In this document: piece after piece, positions 1 through 9,851 of the stretch
Numbering within the stretch: the first letter of the stretch is position 1
How the letters are laid out: each line of letters opens with the position of its first letter
From: Notoacmeibacter sp.
GTDB lineage: Bacteria; Pseudomonadota; Alphaproteobacteria; Rhizobiales; Rhizobiaceae
Direction of reading: 5' to 3'
Assembly: GCA_019912385.1 (NCBI GenBank)
Contig: JAIOIW010000003.1
Location: 1-64,000, forward strand
Length of the DNA: 64,000 nucleotides
Position numbers and translations under genes: made by a program
Notes under the pieces: generated by a model
Databases searched by the model: none
Seen by the model: the letters and a program-made list of their open reading frames with translations, nothing else
Told to the model about the DNA's origin: nothing

Positions 1-1344
1 CCCGCCCAACAGCGCCCGCAACCGCCCGCGCCGCCCGTGCGCGCCCCGCGCGAACGCAGCGAGTCCTACTACGACACCAAGAGCCAGGTTTTCTCCGCGC
101 TTATCGACACGATCGACCTGTCGCAGCTCGCCAAGCTGGAACCTGATGCCGCGCGCGAAGAGATCCGCGATATCGTCAACGACATCATCGCGATCAAGAA
201 TTTCGCGATGTCCATCGCAGAGCAGGAAGAACTCCTCGAGGACATCTGTAACGATGTCCTGGGATACGGTCCTCTCGAACCCCTGCTTGCCCGCGACGAC
301 ATCGCCGATATCATGGTCAATGGCGCCAGGGACGTCTACATCGAGGTCAACGGCAAGACCGAGAAGACCGGCGTTCGTTTCCGCGACAACCAGCAGCTCC
401 TCAACATCTGCCAGCGCATCGTCAGCCAGGTCGGCCGCCGGGTCGATGAATCGAGCCCGATTTGCGATGCGCGCCTCGCGGATGGTTCGCGTGTCAACGT
501 CATCGCGCCGCCGCTGGCCATCGACGGAACCGCTCTCACGATCCGCAAGTTCAAGAAGGACAAGCTGACCCTCGATCAGCTCGTCAGGTTCGGCTCGGTG
601 TCGCCGGCCGGCGCCGAAATCCTCAAGATCATCGGTCGCGTGCGCTGCAATGTCATCATCTCCGGCGGCACCGGCTCCGGCAAGACGACGCTGCTCAATT
701 GCCTGACCAACTATATCGACCGCGACGAACGCGTCATCACCTGCGAGGATTCGGCGGAACTGCAGCTTCAGCAACCCCACGTGGTCCGTCTCGAAACGCG
801 TCCGCCGAACCTGGAGGGTGAGGGCACCGTAACGATGACCGACCTGGTCAAGAACTGCCTGCGCATGCGCCCGGAACGGATCATCGTCGGCGAAGTGCGC
901 GGCCCCGAGGTGTTCGATCTCCTGCAGGCGATGAACACCGGTCATGACGGATCGATGGGCACGATCCACGCCAATACCCCGCGCGAGTGCCTGAACCGCA
1001 TGGAATCGATGATCGCCATGGGCGGCTTCCAGTTGCCCCAGCGCACGGTGCGCGAGATCATCGTCGGCTCGGTCGATGTCATCATCCAGGCCGCGCGCCT
1101 GCGCGACGGCTCGCGCCGCATCACCCACATCACCGAGGTGATCGGCATGGAAGGCGACACCATCACGACCCAGGACGTCATGATCTACAACATCCAGGGT
1201 GAAGACGCCCACGGCAAGATTATCGGCGAGCACGTTTCGACAGGTATCGGCCGCCCCCATTTCTGGGAAAGGGCCCGGTACTTCGGCGAGGAAACCCGCC
1301 TGGCAACCGCGCTGCAGGCCATGGAAGAAGGTGGATCGGTTTGA
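1..1344 (+). CDS. cpaF: CpaF/TadA family pilus secretion ATPase (5' end outside window)
   Basis: Cytoplasmic ATPase that powers assembly of Flp/Tad type IVb pili. The frame is open to the first base of the window and begins in a Pro/Gln-rich stretch, so the gene most likely starts further left; the first in-window start codon is a GTG at 37. Seen: Walker [10 protein letters not shown] near 661-690, an Asp-box region with [12 protein letters not shown], and the GTIHAN motif typical of VirB11/PilT-like secretion ATPases. About 435 residues from the GTG, close to the usual CpaF core. tadB follows after 29 bases and tadC after that, so this is the distal end of a tad/cpa operon. Function is well supported; only the N-terminus is uncertain. 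Confidence 0.93.
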   Translation, partial: PAQQRPQPPAPPVRAPRERSESYYDTKSQVFSALIDTIDLSQLAKLEPDAAREEIRDIVNDIIAIKNFAMSIAEQEELLEDICNDVLGYGPLEPLLARDDIADIMVNGARDVYIEVNGKTEKTGVRFRDNQQLLNICQRIVSQVGRRVDESSPICDARLADGSRVNVIAPPLAIDGTALTIRKFKKDKLTLDQLVRFGSVSPAGAEILKIIGRVRCNVIISGGTGSGKTTLLNCLTNYIDRDERVITCEDSAELQLQQPHVVRLETRPPNLEGEGTVTMTDLVKNCLRMRPERIIVGEVRGPEVFDLLQAMNTGHDGSMGTIHANTPRECLNRMESMIAMGGFQLPQRTVREIIVGSVDVIIQAARLRDGSRRITHITEVIGMEGDTITTQDVMIYNIQGEDAHGKIIGEHVSTGIGRPHFWERARYFGEETRLATALQAMEEGGSV

Positions 1345-1373
1345 CCCGGCATCACCCACGGAGCTGATGGACC

Positions 1374-2393
1374 ATGTTCGGACTTGACATGACCGTCCTC
1401 GCGATTGTCGCGCTCGCCGGTATCAGCGCCGGCGCAGTGGCCTATGCGCTCCTGTTCACCCGCATCGAATCCGAAAAGAAAACGGACCGGCGCATCGAAA
1501 GCGTCAAGAAGGCCGAGACAGACCGTTCCGCCGTCCGTGCGGCCCGCGACCGCAATCAGGAAGTCGCACGGCGAAAGAAGACCATCCAGGATTCGCTGAA
1601 GGAATTGGAAGAGCGCCAGAAGGCAGGCGTCAACGTCAACAAGAAGCCGCCGCTCAAGGTCCAGTTGCGCCAGGCCGGCCTGACCGTGCCTTTGCAGCGC
1701 TTCTATATTTTTTCGGCGATCTTCGGTGTTTTCGTGGCTATATTCATTGTCATCCTGGGGGTTCCGATGCCGTTGGTGATCGCGCCGGCGGCCTTCGTCG
1801 CCTCCGCTTTCGGGCTTCCGCGCTGGATCGTCTCCTTTCTTCGCGCGCGCCGCGTGAAGGCCTTCCTCAACGAGTTTCCCAACGCGCTCGACGTCCTTGT
1901 GCGTGCCGTCAAGTCGGGCCTGCCGCTGAACGACGGGATTCGCCTGGTGGCATCCGAGGGCCAGGAACCCGTGCGCGCGGAGTTCAAGCGCATCGTGGAA
2001 AGCCAGCAACTCGGCATGTCGATTCCCGAAGCCGCGCTTCGCATGGTCGAGACCATGCCCTGCGCCGAAGCATCCTTTTTCGGCATCGTCATCCAGATTC
2101 AGCAGCAGGCCGGTGGCAACCTGTCGGAAGCGCTCGGCAACCTTTCGCGCGTATTGCGTGACCGCAAGAAGATGAAGGCGAAGATCCAGGCGCTGTCGAT
2201 GGAAGCCAAGGCCTCGGCCGTGGTTATCGGCTCGCTGCCCTTCGTCGTCGCCTTCCTCGTCTACCTTTCGAGCCCAACCTATATCATGCCGCTCTTCACC
2301 ACCAACCCGGGGCATGTGATCCTGGCATTCGCCGGGCTCTGGATGGCGATGGGCATCTTCGTGATGCGCAAGATGATGAACTTCGAGGTCTAG
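1374..2393 (+). CDS. tadB: Tad pilus inner-membrane platform protein TadB
   Basis: Type II secretion system F-domain protein forming, with TadC, the inner-membrane platform on which the CpaF ATPase acts during Flp pilin assembly. 339 residues: an N-terminal membrane helix (about 7-28), a charged Lys/Arg/Glu-rich cytoplasmic stretch to about 95, two hydrophobic segments around 105-150, the F domain with FPNALDVLVRAVKSGLPL, and two C-terminal membrane helices. The ATG sits 29 bases after cpaF and tadC begins 6 bases after its stop, so all three are co-transcribed. TadB rather than TadC is assigned by order (cpaF-tadB-tadC) and the long charged linker. Confidence 0.9.
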   Translation: MFGLDMTVLAIVALAGISAGAVAYALLFTRIESEKKTDRRIESVKKAETDRSAVRAARDRNQEVARRKKTIQDSLKELEERQKAGVNVNKKPPLKVQLRQAGLTVPLQRFYIFSAIFGVFVAIFIVILGVPMPLVIAPAAFVASAFGLPRWIVSFLRARRVKAFLNEFPNALDVLVRAVKSGLPLNDGIRLVASEGQEPVRAEFKRIVESQQLGMSIPEAALRMVETMPCAEASFFGIVIQIQQQAGGNLSEALGNLSRVLRDRKKMKAKIQALSMEAKASAVVIGSLPFVVAFLVYLSSPTYIMPLFTTNPGHVILAFAGLWMAMGIFVMRKMMNFEV

Positions 2394-2399
2394 GCGGTC

Positions 2400-3425
2400 G
2401 TGACAGAAATCGTAATCAGAACGCTGGGCGAGCCTTCCTTCCTGATCGCGATGCTTGTCGCGGTCGCCGTCTTCGCGACGATCTTCACCGTAGCGCCCGT
2501 GCTTGGCGGCGACCCGCTGAAGAACCGCATGAATTCGGTCGCGCTGGAGCGCGATGAACTGCGCGCCAAGCAGCGCGCGAAGCTGGCCGCCGAGAACGAA
2601 CGCAAGCGGACCAGCCTTCGCGAGGCGGATGCCGGAGGCATGCGCACGATCGTCGACCGGCTCGATCTGAAGAAGGCGCTGGCCGACGAATCGACCGTGG
2701 CAAAGCTGCGCATGGCTGGCTTCAGGGGCCAGAATCCGCTCACAAAGTTCCTGTTCTTCCGCCTGGTTCTGCCGCTTGTCGGCTTTGTCCTGACAGGGGC
2801 CTACATTTTCATTTTCGACGCCTTTCCCCTGCAACCGCCTTTCGTCAAGCTTTTCGTCTGCGTCATAGGCGCCTACGCGGGATTCTACGCGCCGGTCCTC
2901 TACGTCAACAACATCGCTTCCAAACGCAAGGCATCGATCACCAGGGCTTGGCCCGACGCGCTCGACCTGCTGTTGATCTGCGTCGAATCGGGCATGTCGG
3001 TGGAAGCGGCGTTTCATCGTGTCGCCCGCGAAATCGGTACGCAATCGGTCGATCTGGCGGAGGAATTCGTCCTGACCAACGCGGAGTTGTCGTTCCTGCA
3101 GGAGCGTCGCCAGGCCTACGAGAACCTCGCCACCCGCACCGGCCTGGAATCGGTCAAGAGCGTGGCGCAGGCGCTGATCCAGGCCGAACGCTACGGTACG
3201 CCGGTTGCCCATGCCCTTCGCGTTCTGGCGGGCGAAAGCCGCGATCAGCGCATGAACGAGGCCGAAAAGAAGGCCGCGGCCCTTCCTCCCAAGCTGACCG
3301 TGCCGATGATCATCTTCTTCCTGCCGGTGCTTTTTGCCGTCATCCTCGGTCCCGCCGGCATCAACATCTCGCAGAACGGCATTTTCGGCGACAAGCAGCA
3401 GACCCAGGGCGAGTCGGAACGCTGA
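2400..3425 (+). CDS. tadC: Tad pilus inner-membrane platform protein TadC
   Basis: Second F-domain platform protein of the Tad pilus machine, predicted in the inner membrane. 341 residues; starts with GTG at 2400, six bases after the tadB stop. An N-terminal membrane helix (about 15-33) is followed by a charged linker, a hydrophobic pair near 120-165, the F-domain signature WPDALDLLLICVESGMSVEAA, and a C-terminal helix (about 300-322). The tad segment visible here ends with this gene; no tadD-like TPR gene follows directly, unlike many rhizobial loci. Confidence 0.9.
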   Translation: MTEIVIRTLGEPSFLIAMLVAVAVFATIFTVAPVLGGDPLKNRMNSVALERDELRAKQRAKLAAENERKRTSLREADAGGMRTIVDRLDLKKALADESTVAKLRMAGFRGQNPLTKFLFFRLVLPLVGFVLTGAYIFIFDAFPLQPPFVKLFVCVIGAYAGFYAPVLYVNNIASKRKASITRAWPDALDLLLICVESGMSVEAAFHRVAREIGTQSVDLAEEFVLTNAELSFLQERRQAYENLATRTGLESVKSVAQALIQAERYGTPVAHALRVLAGESRDQRMNEAEKKAAALPPKLTVPMIIFFLPVLFAVILGPAGINISQNGIFGDKQQTQGESER

Positions 3426-3579
3426 CGAGCGCGCGGCGACCACCTTCCCGCCGGGGAAGGCGTGGCGGTCCGCCATCCTCTTCCCCCCGAAATGCCGGCG
3501 TGTCTTGCGGTGTTGATATTTCCCGCACCTTGGGTCTTTGTCTTGGACATCACTGCCTAGGGGAATCGGGAAGGAATAG

Positions 3580-4254
3580 ATGGGCCCTCACCGTGAAAAC
3601 GCGCGAACCGGGCCCGGCCTCGAACTCCAGGATGTGCGCATAGCGCTTCATGGCCGCGAACTGCTGTCGATCGACGCCCATGTCGCGCCGGGCGAGGTTC
3701 TGACCGTGATGGGGCCGTCCGGTTCCGGGAAGTCCACGCTCCTAGCCTGGATCGGTGGCTTTCTCGACCCCGCGTTCGAGGCATCGGGACGCGTGTGGAT
3801 CAGCGGGGTGGACCTCGCCGGTCTGGCGCCGGAAGATCGTCATGCCGGCATCCTCTTCCAGGACCCGCTGCTGTTCCCCCACATGTCGGTTGCCGGCAAC
3901 CTGCTTTTTGCCATTCCCCGGCACGTCAAGGGCAAGGCAAGGCGCGCGGCGCTGGCCGAGCAGGCGCTGGCTGGCGTCGGCATGGCGGGCATGGGCGCGC
4001 GCGATCCCGACACGCTGTCCGGCGGCCAGAAGGCGCGCGTGGCGCTGGCGCGCATACTGCTGGCCGAACCGCGGGCTCTCCTGCTCGATGAGCCCTTTTC
4101 CAAACTCGATGCCGATCTGCGTGCGCAGATGCGCACCCTGGTGTTCGACAAGGCGAAGGCGAGTCGCCTGCCGGTCGTCCTCGTCACCCATGACGAAGCC
4201 GACGCTCGCGCCGCCGGCGGGCAGATTGTCAGGATCGGCGATGACGACGGCTGA
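3580..4254 (+). CDS. Orphan ABC transporter ATP-binding protein (YnjD-like)
   Basis: ATP-hydrolysing subunit of an ABC transporter. 224 residues with Walker A GPSGSGKST, Q-loop LFQDPLLFPH, signature LSGGQKARVALARI, Walker B ALLLDEPFSKLD and the H-loop LVTHDE. The fold and short length resemble the thiamine/YnjD group of importers. The ATG is preceded by GGGAAGGAATAG. No permease or binding-protein gene lies nearby; the gene instead overlaps hrpB by 14 bases, so its partner must be encoded elsewhere or it serves a non-transport role. Substrate is unknown. Confidence 0.8.
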   Translation: MGPHRENARTGPGLELQDVRIALHGRELLSIDAHVAPGEVLTVMGPSGSGKSTLLAWIGGFLDPAFEASGRVWISGVDLAGLAPEDRHAGILFQDPLLFPHMSVAGNLLFAIPRHVKGKARRAALAEQALAGVGMAGMGARDPDTLSGGQKARVALARILLAEPRALLLDEPFSKLDADLRAQMRTLVFDKAKASRLPVVLVTHDEADARAAGGQIVRIGDDDG

Positions 4255-6715
4255 ACTCCCGGTCCTGCCGGTAACCCCCGTGCTGCCGCAGATCGCCAGA
4301 GCGCTCGAAGCCGGTCGCAAGGCCGTTCTTGTGGCGCCGCCGGGGGCGGGCAAGACGACGCTGGTACCGCTCCACCTGCTGGATCTTCCTTTCACGCGCG
4401 AAGGCAGGATCGTGCTTCTGGAACCGCGCCGCCTGGCCGCGCGCGCCGCGGCACGGCGCATGGCCTCCCTGATCGGCGAGGAGCCGGGCGGAACGGTCGG
4501 TTACGCCATGCGCATGGACAGCCGCCAGTCGGAGGCAACCCGCATCCTGGTGGTGACCGAGGGCGTGTTCGCCTCCATGGTTCTCGACGACCCGGAACTG
4601 ACCGGCATATCGGCGGTGCTGTTCGACGAGTTCCACGAACGTTCGCTCGACGGCGATTTCGGCCTGGCGCTGGCGCTCGACATACAGGCCGGCCTGCGAG
4701 AAGACCTGTCGATCCTGGTCATGTCGGCGACCATCGACGGCGCCCGCGTTGCAGGCGTATTGGGCGGTGCGCCGGTCGTCGAAAGCCATGGCCGCAGCTT
4801 TCCCGTCGATATCCGCTACCGCGAGCGCTTGTCCGGCACGCCGGTCGAGGACGCGGTTGCCCGCGCCATACTCGATGCACTCGCCGCCGAGCGCGGCAGC
4901 GTCCTGGCCTTCCTTCCCGGCCGGCGCGAGATCGAGCGCACGGCCGAGCGGCTGCGGGACCGGGTCCCGCCCGATGCCGATATCGTGCCGCTCTTCGGTG
5001 CGATGGAAGGCGGCGCGCAGGACGCTGCAATCCGTCCGCCGCCCAGGGGCCGGCGCAAGATCGTGCTGGCAACGGCCATCGCCGAGACGTCGATCACCAT
5101 CGACGGCGTGCGCATCGTCGTCGACAGCGGCCTTGCGCGGCAACCGAAATATGAGCCGGCGACGGGCCTGACGCGGCTGGAGACGGTGCGCGTATCGCGG
5201 GCATCCGCCGACCAGCGCGCCGGGCGGGCAGGGCGCACCGAACCCGGGGTCGCGATTCGCCTTTGGCGGGCGGAGCAGACGGCCGCACTTCAGCCGTTTT
5301 CGCCACCGGAGATTCTGGAGGCCGACCTTTCCGGCCTGGTTCTCGATTGCGCGGCCTTTGGCGTTGCCGATCCGGCAAGTCTCGCTTTCCTCGACCCTCC
5401 GCCGGGGCCGGCGCTTGCCGAGGCGCGCGCGCTGCTGGCCGAACTCGGTGCGCTTGACCGGTCGGGCCATGTCATGGCAACCGGGGAAGCGATGCGCAAG
5501 CTGCCGTTGCCGGTGCGCCTGGCGCATATGTGTGTCGAGGCGGCACGCACCGGCGATGCGGAAAAGGCCGCGCGGCTGGCCGTCCTGATCACCGAGCGCG
5601 GCCTTGGCGGCAGCGCCGCCGATCTCGACCGGCGACTGGCCGCTTTTGCCGATGACCGGGGCAAGCGGGCGGGTGCCGCACGACAGCTTGTTGAGCGCAT
5701 CGCGCGGATGGCCACCCGCGCCGTCGATGCTCCGGCCGGCCCACGCGGTTCGGCGAGCGCGGGAGCGCTGCTCGCGCAGGCCTGGCCCGACCGCGTGGCG
5801 CGCGCGCGCGGCGAGCGAGGGCGCTTCGTGCTGGCCAATGGTCGCGGCGCCGTCATCGACGAGTCCGATCCGCTGGCCGGCGAACCCTGGCTCGTTGTCG
5901 CCGATCTGCAGGGCACGGCACAGAATGCGCGCATCATAGCCGCCGCGGCTATCACCGAGGTCGAAATCCGCGATGGTCTTGCCGACCGCATCGAAACCGT
6001 GACGCAGACGCGTTTCGATATCGCCTCGGCGACGCTGAAGGCCCGCGCGGTCACACGGATCGGTGCGTTGGTGCTGGCTGAAAAGCCGCTTGCCCCACCT
6101 TCCGGCGAGAACGCGGCTCGCGCGCTTTGCGCCGCCATCCGCGATGCGGGGGTCGACATCCTGCCCTGGAGCAAGGAAAGCGAGCATCTGCGCGCGCGTC
6201 TCGACTGGCTGCACCGGGCAATGGGCGAGCCCTGGCCGGCGATGGATGACGCGACGCTGCTGGATACGCTGGAGGACTGGCTGCTTCCTTTCATGACCGG
6301 CGGCGCGTCGCTGACCCGGCTCGGTCCGCTGCTCGCCGATGCGCTGATGGCCCGCGTTCCCCACGACCTGCAACGGCAGACGGGGCGGCTGGCCCCGACC
6401 CATTTCGAGGCGCCAACGGGAAACCGGATCCCGATCCGCTACGAGGCGGACGCTCCGGTTCTTGCGATCCGGGTGCAGGAGCTCTACGGCCTGAAGGAGC
6501 ATCCCGCGATCGCCGGGGGAACGGTGCCGCTGGCGCTGGAACTGCTGTCGCCGGCGCACCGGCCGATCCAGGTGACGCGCGACCTGCCCGGCTTCTGGCG
6601 CGGGTCCTGGACCGATGTGCGCGCCGAGATGCGCGGCCGCTATCCCAAGCACTTCTGGCCGGAAGACCCGGCGAACGCGGCACCGACCAGCCGCGCCAAG
6701 CAGCGCGGCACGTGA
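4241..6715 (+). CDS. hrpB: ATP-dependent helicase HrpB
   Basis: DEAH-family RNA helicase of the HrpB type, 824 residues, matching the usual length. Seen: Walker A PPGAGKTT at residues 33-40, motif II written DEFH (about 127-130) in FDEFHERSLDGDF, motif III SATIDG, a helicase C-terminal domain with the arginine-finger region SADQRAGRAGRTEPG, and the long HrpB-specific C-terminal region ending in a FWRGSW..YPKHFWPEDP block. The ATG at 4241 lies inside the end of the preceding ABC ATPase gene. The frame is open further upstream, but that part is only the shadow of the ABC gene. HrpB is widespread, and its biological role is only partly understood. Confidence 0.93.
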   Translation: MTTAELPVLPVTPVLPQIARALEAGRKAVLVAPPGAGKTTLVPLHLLDLPFTREGRIVLLEPRRLAARAAARRMASLIGEEPGGTVGYAMRMDSRQSEATRILVVTEGVFASMVLDDPELTGISAVLFDEFHERSLDGDFGLALALDIQAGLREDLSILVMSATIDGARVAGVLGGAPVVESHGRSFPVDIRYRERLSGTPVEDAVARAILDALAAERGSVLAFLPGRREIERTAERLRDRVPPDADIVPLFGAMEGGAQDAAIRPPPRGRRKIVLATAIAETSITIDGVRIVVDSGLARQPKYEPATGLTRLETVRVSRASADQRAGRAGRTEPGVAIRLWRAEQTAALQPFSPPEILEADLSGLVLDCAAFGVADPASLAFLDPPPGPALAEARALLAELGALDRSGHVMATGEAMRKLPLPVRLAHMCVEAARTGDAEKAARLAVLITERGLGGSAADLDRRLAAFADDRGKRAGAARQLVERIARMATRAVDAPAGPRGSASAGALLAQAWPDRVARARGERGRFVLANGRGAVIDESDPLAGEPWLVVADLQGTAQNARIIAAAAITEVEIRDGLADRIETVTQTRFDIASATLKARAVTRIGALVLAEKPLAPPSGENAARALCAAIRDAGVDILPWSKESEHLRARLDWLHRAMGEPWPAMDDATLLDTLEDWLLPFMTGGASLTRLGPLLADALMARVPHDLQRQTGRLAPTHFEAPTGNRIPIRYEADAPVLAIRVQELYGLKEHPAIAGGTVPLALELLSPAHRPIQVTRDLPGFWRGSWTDVRAEMRGRYPKHFWPEDPANAAPTSRAKQRGT

Positions 6716-6756
6716 CTGCTTGGCGAATGCGTCGCAAGTGTGCATAACAGCCGGCG

Positions 6757-8100
6757 ATGTTCGAAGTTCACGCCCCCGACTACGGCTATTCACGCCGTTT
6801 GCGGCTCAACACGCTGATCCGCCTTCGCTGGCTTGCCGTCGTGGGGCAGAGCGTGGCTGTGATCATCGTTGCCTGGCGACTTGAATTTCCCTTCCCCGTC
6901 AGCTTGTGTTTCGCGCTGATAGGAACCTCCGCCTGGCTCAACCTGTTCCTGGCCTTCCGCTATCCCGCCAACTACCGCCTGACGGAACTTGCCGCGCTCG
7001 GTATCCTCACTTTCGATGTGCTGCAACTCTCCGGGTTGCTTTACATGACTGGCGGCATGACCAATCCTTTCGCGATGCTGCTCATTGCGCCGGTCATCAT
7101 CTCGGCGACATCACTTCCGGTACGCCACACCCTGTTTCTGGCAAGCCTCGATGTGGCGGCGGCGACGTTGCTCGTCTTTTTTCACGAGGCGCTGCCGTGG
7201 TACCCGGGCGACCCGCTGTCGATTCCGTTCATCTATATCGTCGGCATGTGGATGGCGGTCGTCTCAAGCCTCGTCTTCACGGGCATGTACGCTTTTCGCG
7301 TGGCAAGTGAAGCTCGCCTGCTGGCCGATGCCCTTTCCGCGACCGAGCTTGTCTTGCAGCGTGAACAGCATCTGTCGGCGCTCGACGGGCTGGCCGCCGC
7401 GACGGCACACGAACTGGGCACGCCGCTTGCGACGATCGCGCTCGTGGCCAGGGAAATGGAGCGCGACCTCCCCGACGACGACAAGTTGCGCGAGGACGTA
7501 GCGCTGCTGCGCTCGCAGTCGGAGCGCTGCCGCGGCATCCTGCGCCGGCTGACCAGCCTGCCGAGCGAGGGTGAGAAACATATCGCACGCATGCCGCTCA
7601 CCTCGCTGATCGACGAAGTTTCCGCCCCCCATCGCGAATTCGGGATCGAGATCGTCCTGGAACCGGGGGAGTGCGTTGGCCCGGAACCGGTCTGGCGGCG
7701 CAATCCGGGCATCATGTATGGGCTCGGCAATCTCGTCGAGAACGCGGTCGATTTCGCCCGCAACACCGTTCATGTGCGATGGAACTGGAACGAGGACAAG
7801 ATCCGTGTCCTGATTATAGATGACGGTCCGGGATATCCGCCGGAAATCCTCGACCGCATCGGCGAGCCGTATACGACGACACGCGGAACCGGCGAGGCGA
7901 CCGGCCTTGGCGGCGGTTTGGGGCTGGGCCTGTTCATCGCCAAGACATTGCTGGAACGCTCCGGCGCGGAAATCGCGTTCGCCAATTCCACGAAGCCCGG
8001 TCTGGGTGCGCAGGTCACGATAGCCTGGCCCCGCAAGGCGCTGGAGTTCGACGAGGCAGAGGCGTTCAAGCCGGAATTGCTCGACGGATCAGGGATCTGA
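6757..8100 (+). CDS. regB: Redox-sensing histidine kinase RegB/ActS
   Basis: Membrane sensor kinase of the RegB/PrrB/ActS family, which reads the redox state of the respiratory chain and phosphorylates RegA/ActR. 447 residues: about six membrane helices in the first 185 residues; the family heptapeptide GGMTNPF (about 99-105), linked to quinone sensing in Rhodobacter; H-box with His near 218 (AHELGTPLATI); the conserved redox-active Cys region SERCRGILRRL with Cys near 258; and ATP-binding boxes DDGPGYPP and GLGLGLFIAKTL. The partner regulator follows on the same strand after 139 bases, the normal arrangement. Confidence 0.93.
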   Translation: MFEVHAPDYGYSRRLRLNTLIRLRWLAVVGQSVAVIIVAWRLEFPFPVSLCFALIGTSAWLNLFLAFRYPANYRLTELAALGILTFDVLQLSGLLYMTGGMTNPFAMLLIAPVIISATSLPVRHTLFLASLDVAAATLLVFFHEALPWYPGDPLSIPFIYIVGMWMAVVSSLVFTGMYAFRVASEARLLADALSATELVLQREQHLSALDGLAAATAHELGTPLATIALVAREMERDLPDDDKLREDVALLRSQSERCRGILRRLTSLPSEGEKHIARMPLTSLIDEVSAPHREFGIEIVLEPGECVGPEPVWRRNPGIMYGLGNLVENAVDFARNTVHVRWNWNEDKIRVLIIDDGPGYPPEILDRIGEPYTTTRGTGEATGLGGGLGLGLFIAKTLLERSGAEIAFANSTKPGLGAQVTIAWPRKALEFDEAEAFKPELLDGSGI

Positions 8101-8239
8101 GGATGTTTTTTGGCCCGATCCCGGCATATGCTGTGTGCGAGCCGCCAAGGGGTTTTGCATTCTGCGCGATGTCGAATAAACAGATATTGGTGATTGAACT
8201 CCATCGGCAAGCATAAGCCGCGCGAGGGAACGGAATGCC

Positions 8240-8803
8240 ATGAGCGACCAGACCAACCAGACAGGCGATATTCCGGGCAGCGACCATTCGCTGCTCATAG
8301 TCGAGGACGACAAGCCTTTGCTGACACGCGTGGCCCGGGCCATGGAAGGCCGCGGATTTTCCGTTGAAACGGCCGAAAGCGTCGAAGAGGCCCTGCGCAA
8401 GGTCAAGGCCGCCACCCCGGCCTTTGCCGTCGTCGACATGCGGCTTGGAGACGGCAACGGCCTCGATGTCGTCGAGGCGATCCGGCAGAGGCGGGCTGAC
8501 GCCAAGGTTGTCGTGCTCACCGGCTACGGCAATATCGCCACGGCGGTCACGGCGGTGAAGCTTGGCGCCATCGACTATCTGGCCAAGCCCTCGGATGCCG
8601 ACGAGATCTTCGCCGCGCTGGTGCGCGATCGCGACGCGAAGGCCCAGGTACCGGAAAACCCGATGTCGGCCGACCGCGTGCGCTGGGAGCATATCCAGCG
8701 TGTCTACGAGGCCTGCGACCGCAATGTCTCGGAAACCGCGCGCCGCCTCAACATGCATCGCCGCACGCTGCAGCGCATCCTCGCCAAGCGGGCGCCGCGG
8801 TAG
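8240..8803 (+). CDS. regA: Response regulator RegA/ActR
   Basis: DNA-binding partner of RegB, a global redox regulator of respiration, carbon and nitrogen functions. 187 residues: receiver domain with phospho-acceptor Asp near 66 (VVDMRLGDGNGLDV) and the switch Lys in LAKPSD, then a Fis-type helix-turn-helix at the C-terminus (NVSETARRLNMHRRTLQRIL). The ATG follows GAGGGAACGGAATGCC. The linker reads KAQVPENPMSADR, with a single Pro where many RegA proteins have a run of four; the DNA-binding part otherwise looks entirely typical. Confidence 0.95.
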   Translation: MSDQTNQTGDIPGSDHSLLIVEDDKPLLTRVARAMEGRGFSVETAESVEEALRKVKAATPAFAVVDMRLGDGNGLDVVEAIRQRRADAKVVVLTGYGNIATAVTAVKLGAIDYLAKPSDADEIFAALVRDRDAKAQVPENPMSADRVRWEHIQRVYEACDRNVSETARRLNMHRRTLQRILAKRAPR

Positions 8804-8819
8804 CCCGCAGATAACCGGG

Positions 8820-9737
8820 CTACTTCACAAGCACCAGGACGACGATGCCCGCGGCGATGGCAATGCAGCCGATCGCCTCGAGCCGATTGATCTTTTCGCG
8901 AAAGATGAAAACCGACGAGGCGAAGGCGAACAGCATCTCGATCTGGGCCAGGGCCTTGACGACCGCCGCCTGCTGAAGGGTCATCGCGGCAAACCAGCCG
9001 AAGGAAGCCGTCGCGCCGACGAGCCCGGTCAGGGCCGCGATTTTCCATGCACCGGCTATGCGGGACAATTCGCCCGGATCGCGCATTGTCATCCAGGCCA
9101 GCATGACGATTGACTGGAAGACGATTGCCCAGACGAGGACGGTGGAAGCCTGCAGCAGGTAATCCGGCTCTTCCATGCCCGCCGCCAGCGCCAGCGATGC
9201 CGCGCGATAGCCGACGGCCGCCACCCCGAAGGCCGTTCCCGAGGCAAGGCCGACAAGCGCCATGCGTGAAAATACCGAGCCCACGAGGGACAAGGGCGTC
9301 ACCGCCGTCCGCGCCACCGAGATCAGCATGACGCCGGTAACGGAGATGGCGATGGCCGACAGCGTTCCCGAAGAGACGGTCTCGCCGAGAAACACCAGGC
9401 CGAACAATGCGGCTTGCGCCGGTTCGGTGCGCGAATAGGCCGTTCCGACGGCGAAGTTGCGGAAGGAAAACAGGTGGACGAGCAGGGCTTGAGCGACGAT
9501 CTGCGCCAGTGCGGCCGTGACTACCCAGAACACGAAGGACGGATTGGGCGCCGGGACCGGTTTGCCGCCCGCCGCGGTCAATGCCAGCAGAAATATGATG
9601 GCAAACGGCGCGCCGAAACCGAAGCGCACGAATGTCGCGCCAGTCGTTCCCATCGCACCCTTCAGGTGCTTCTGCAGCGTCGAGCGGATATTCTGGAGAA
9701 AAGCGGCGGCGATCGTGATGACGATCCACATTTCCAT
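8820..9737 (-). CDS. EamA/DMT family permease
   Basis: Inner-membrane protein of the drug/metabolite transporter superfamily, about 305 residues with ten predicted helices arranged as two EamA repeats. The chosen ATG (MEMWIVITIAAAFLQNIRST) starts directly at the first helix; the open frame extends 29 codons further upstream, but that extension is polar and unlike the family. Transport direction and substrate cannot be told. It converges on regA, with stops 16 bases apart, and is not clearly in an operon. Confidence 0.8.
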   Translation of the reverse strand: MEMWIVITIAAAFLQNIRSTLQKHLKGAMGTTGATFVRFGFGAPFAIIFLLALTAAGGKPVPAPNPSFVFWVVTAALAQIVAQALLVHLFSFRNFAVGTAYSRTEPAQAALFGLVFLGETVSSGTLSAIAISVTGVMLISVARTAVTPLSLVGSVFSRMALVGLASGTAFGVAAVGYRAASLALAAGMEEPDYLLQASTVLVWAIVFQSIVMLAWMTMRDPGELSRIAGAWKIAALTGLVGATASFGWFAAMTLQQAAVVKALAQIEMLFAFASSVFIFREKINRLEAIGCIAIAAGIVVLVLVK

Positions 9738-9851
9738 GCAGGCGGTTCCGGATTGGTTTGGCGGGAACCGCACTTCTGCCTTGCTTTGTCCAGCGGCACA
9801 AGCCGCCGTATGCGCCGTCGGCAAACCGGAAAGGCGAAATGCCGGCGCGGG

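Noticed and set aside
1185-3476. 763-codon open frame on the minus strand opposite cpaF-tadC
   Set aside because: It is antisense to three well-supported Tad genes, is dominated by Arg/His/Gln-rich low-complexity sequence typical of GC-rich shadows, and shows no domain.
4229-6793. 854-codon minus-strand frame opposite hrpB
   Set aside because: Shadow of HrpB; Arg/Gly/His-rich with no motif.
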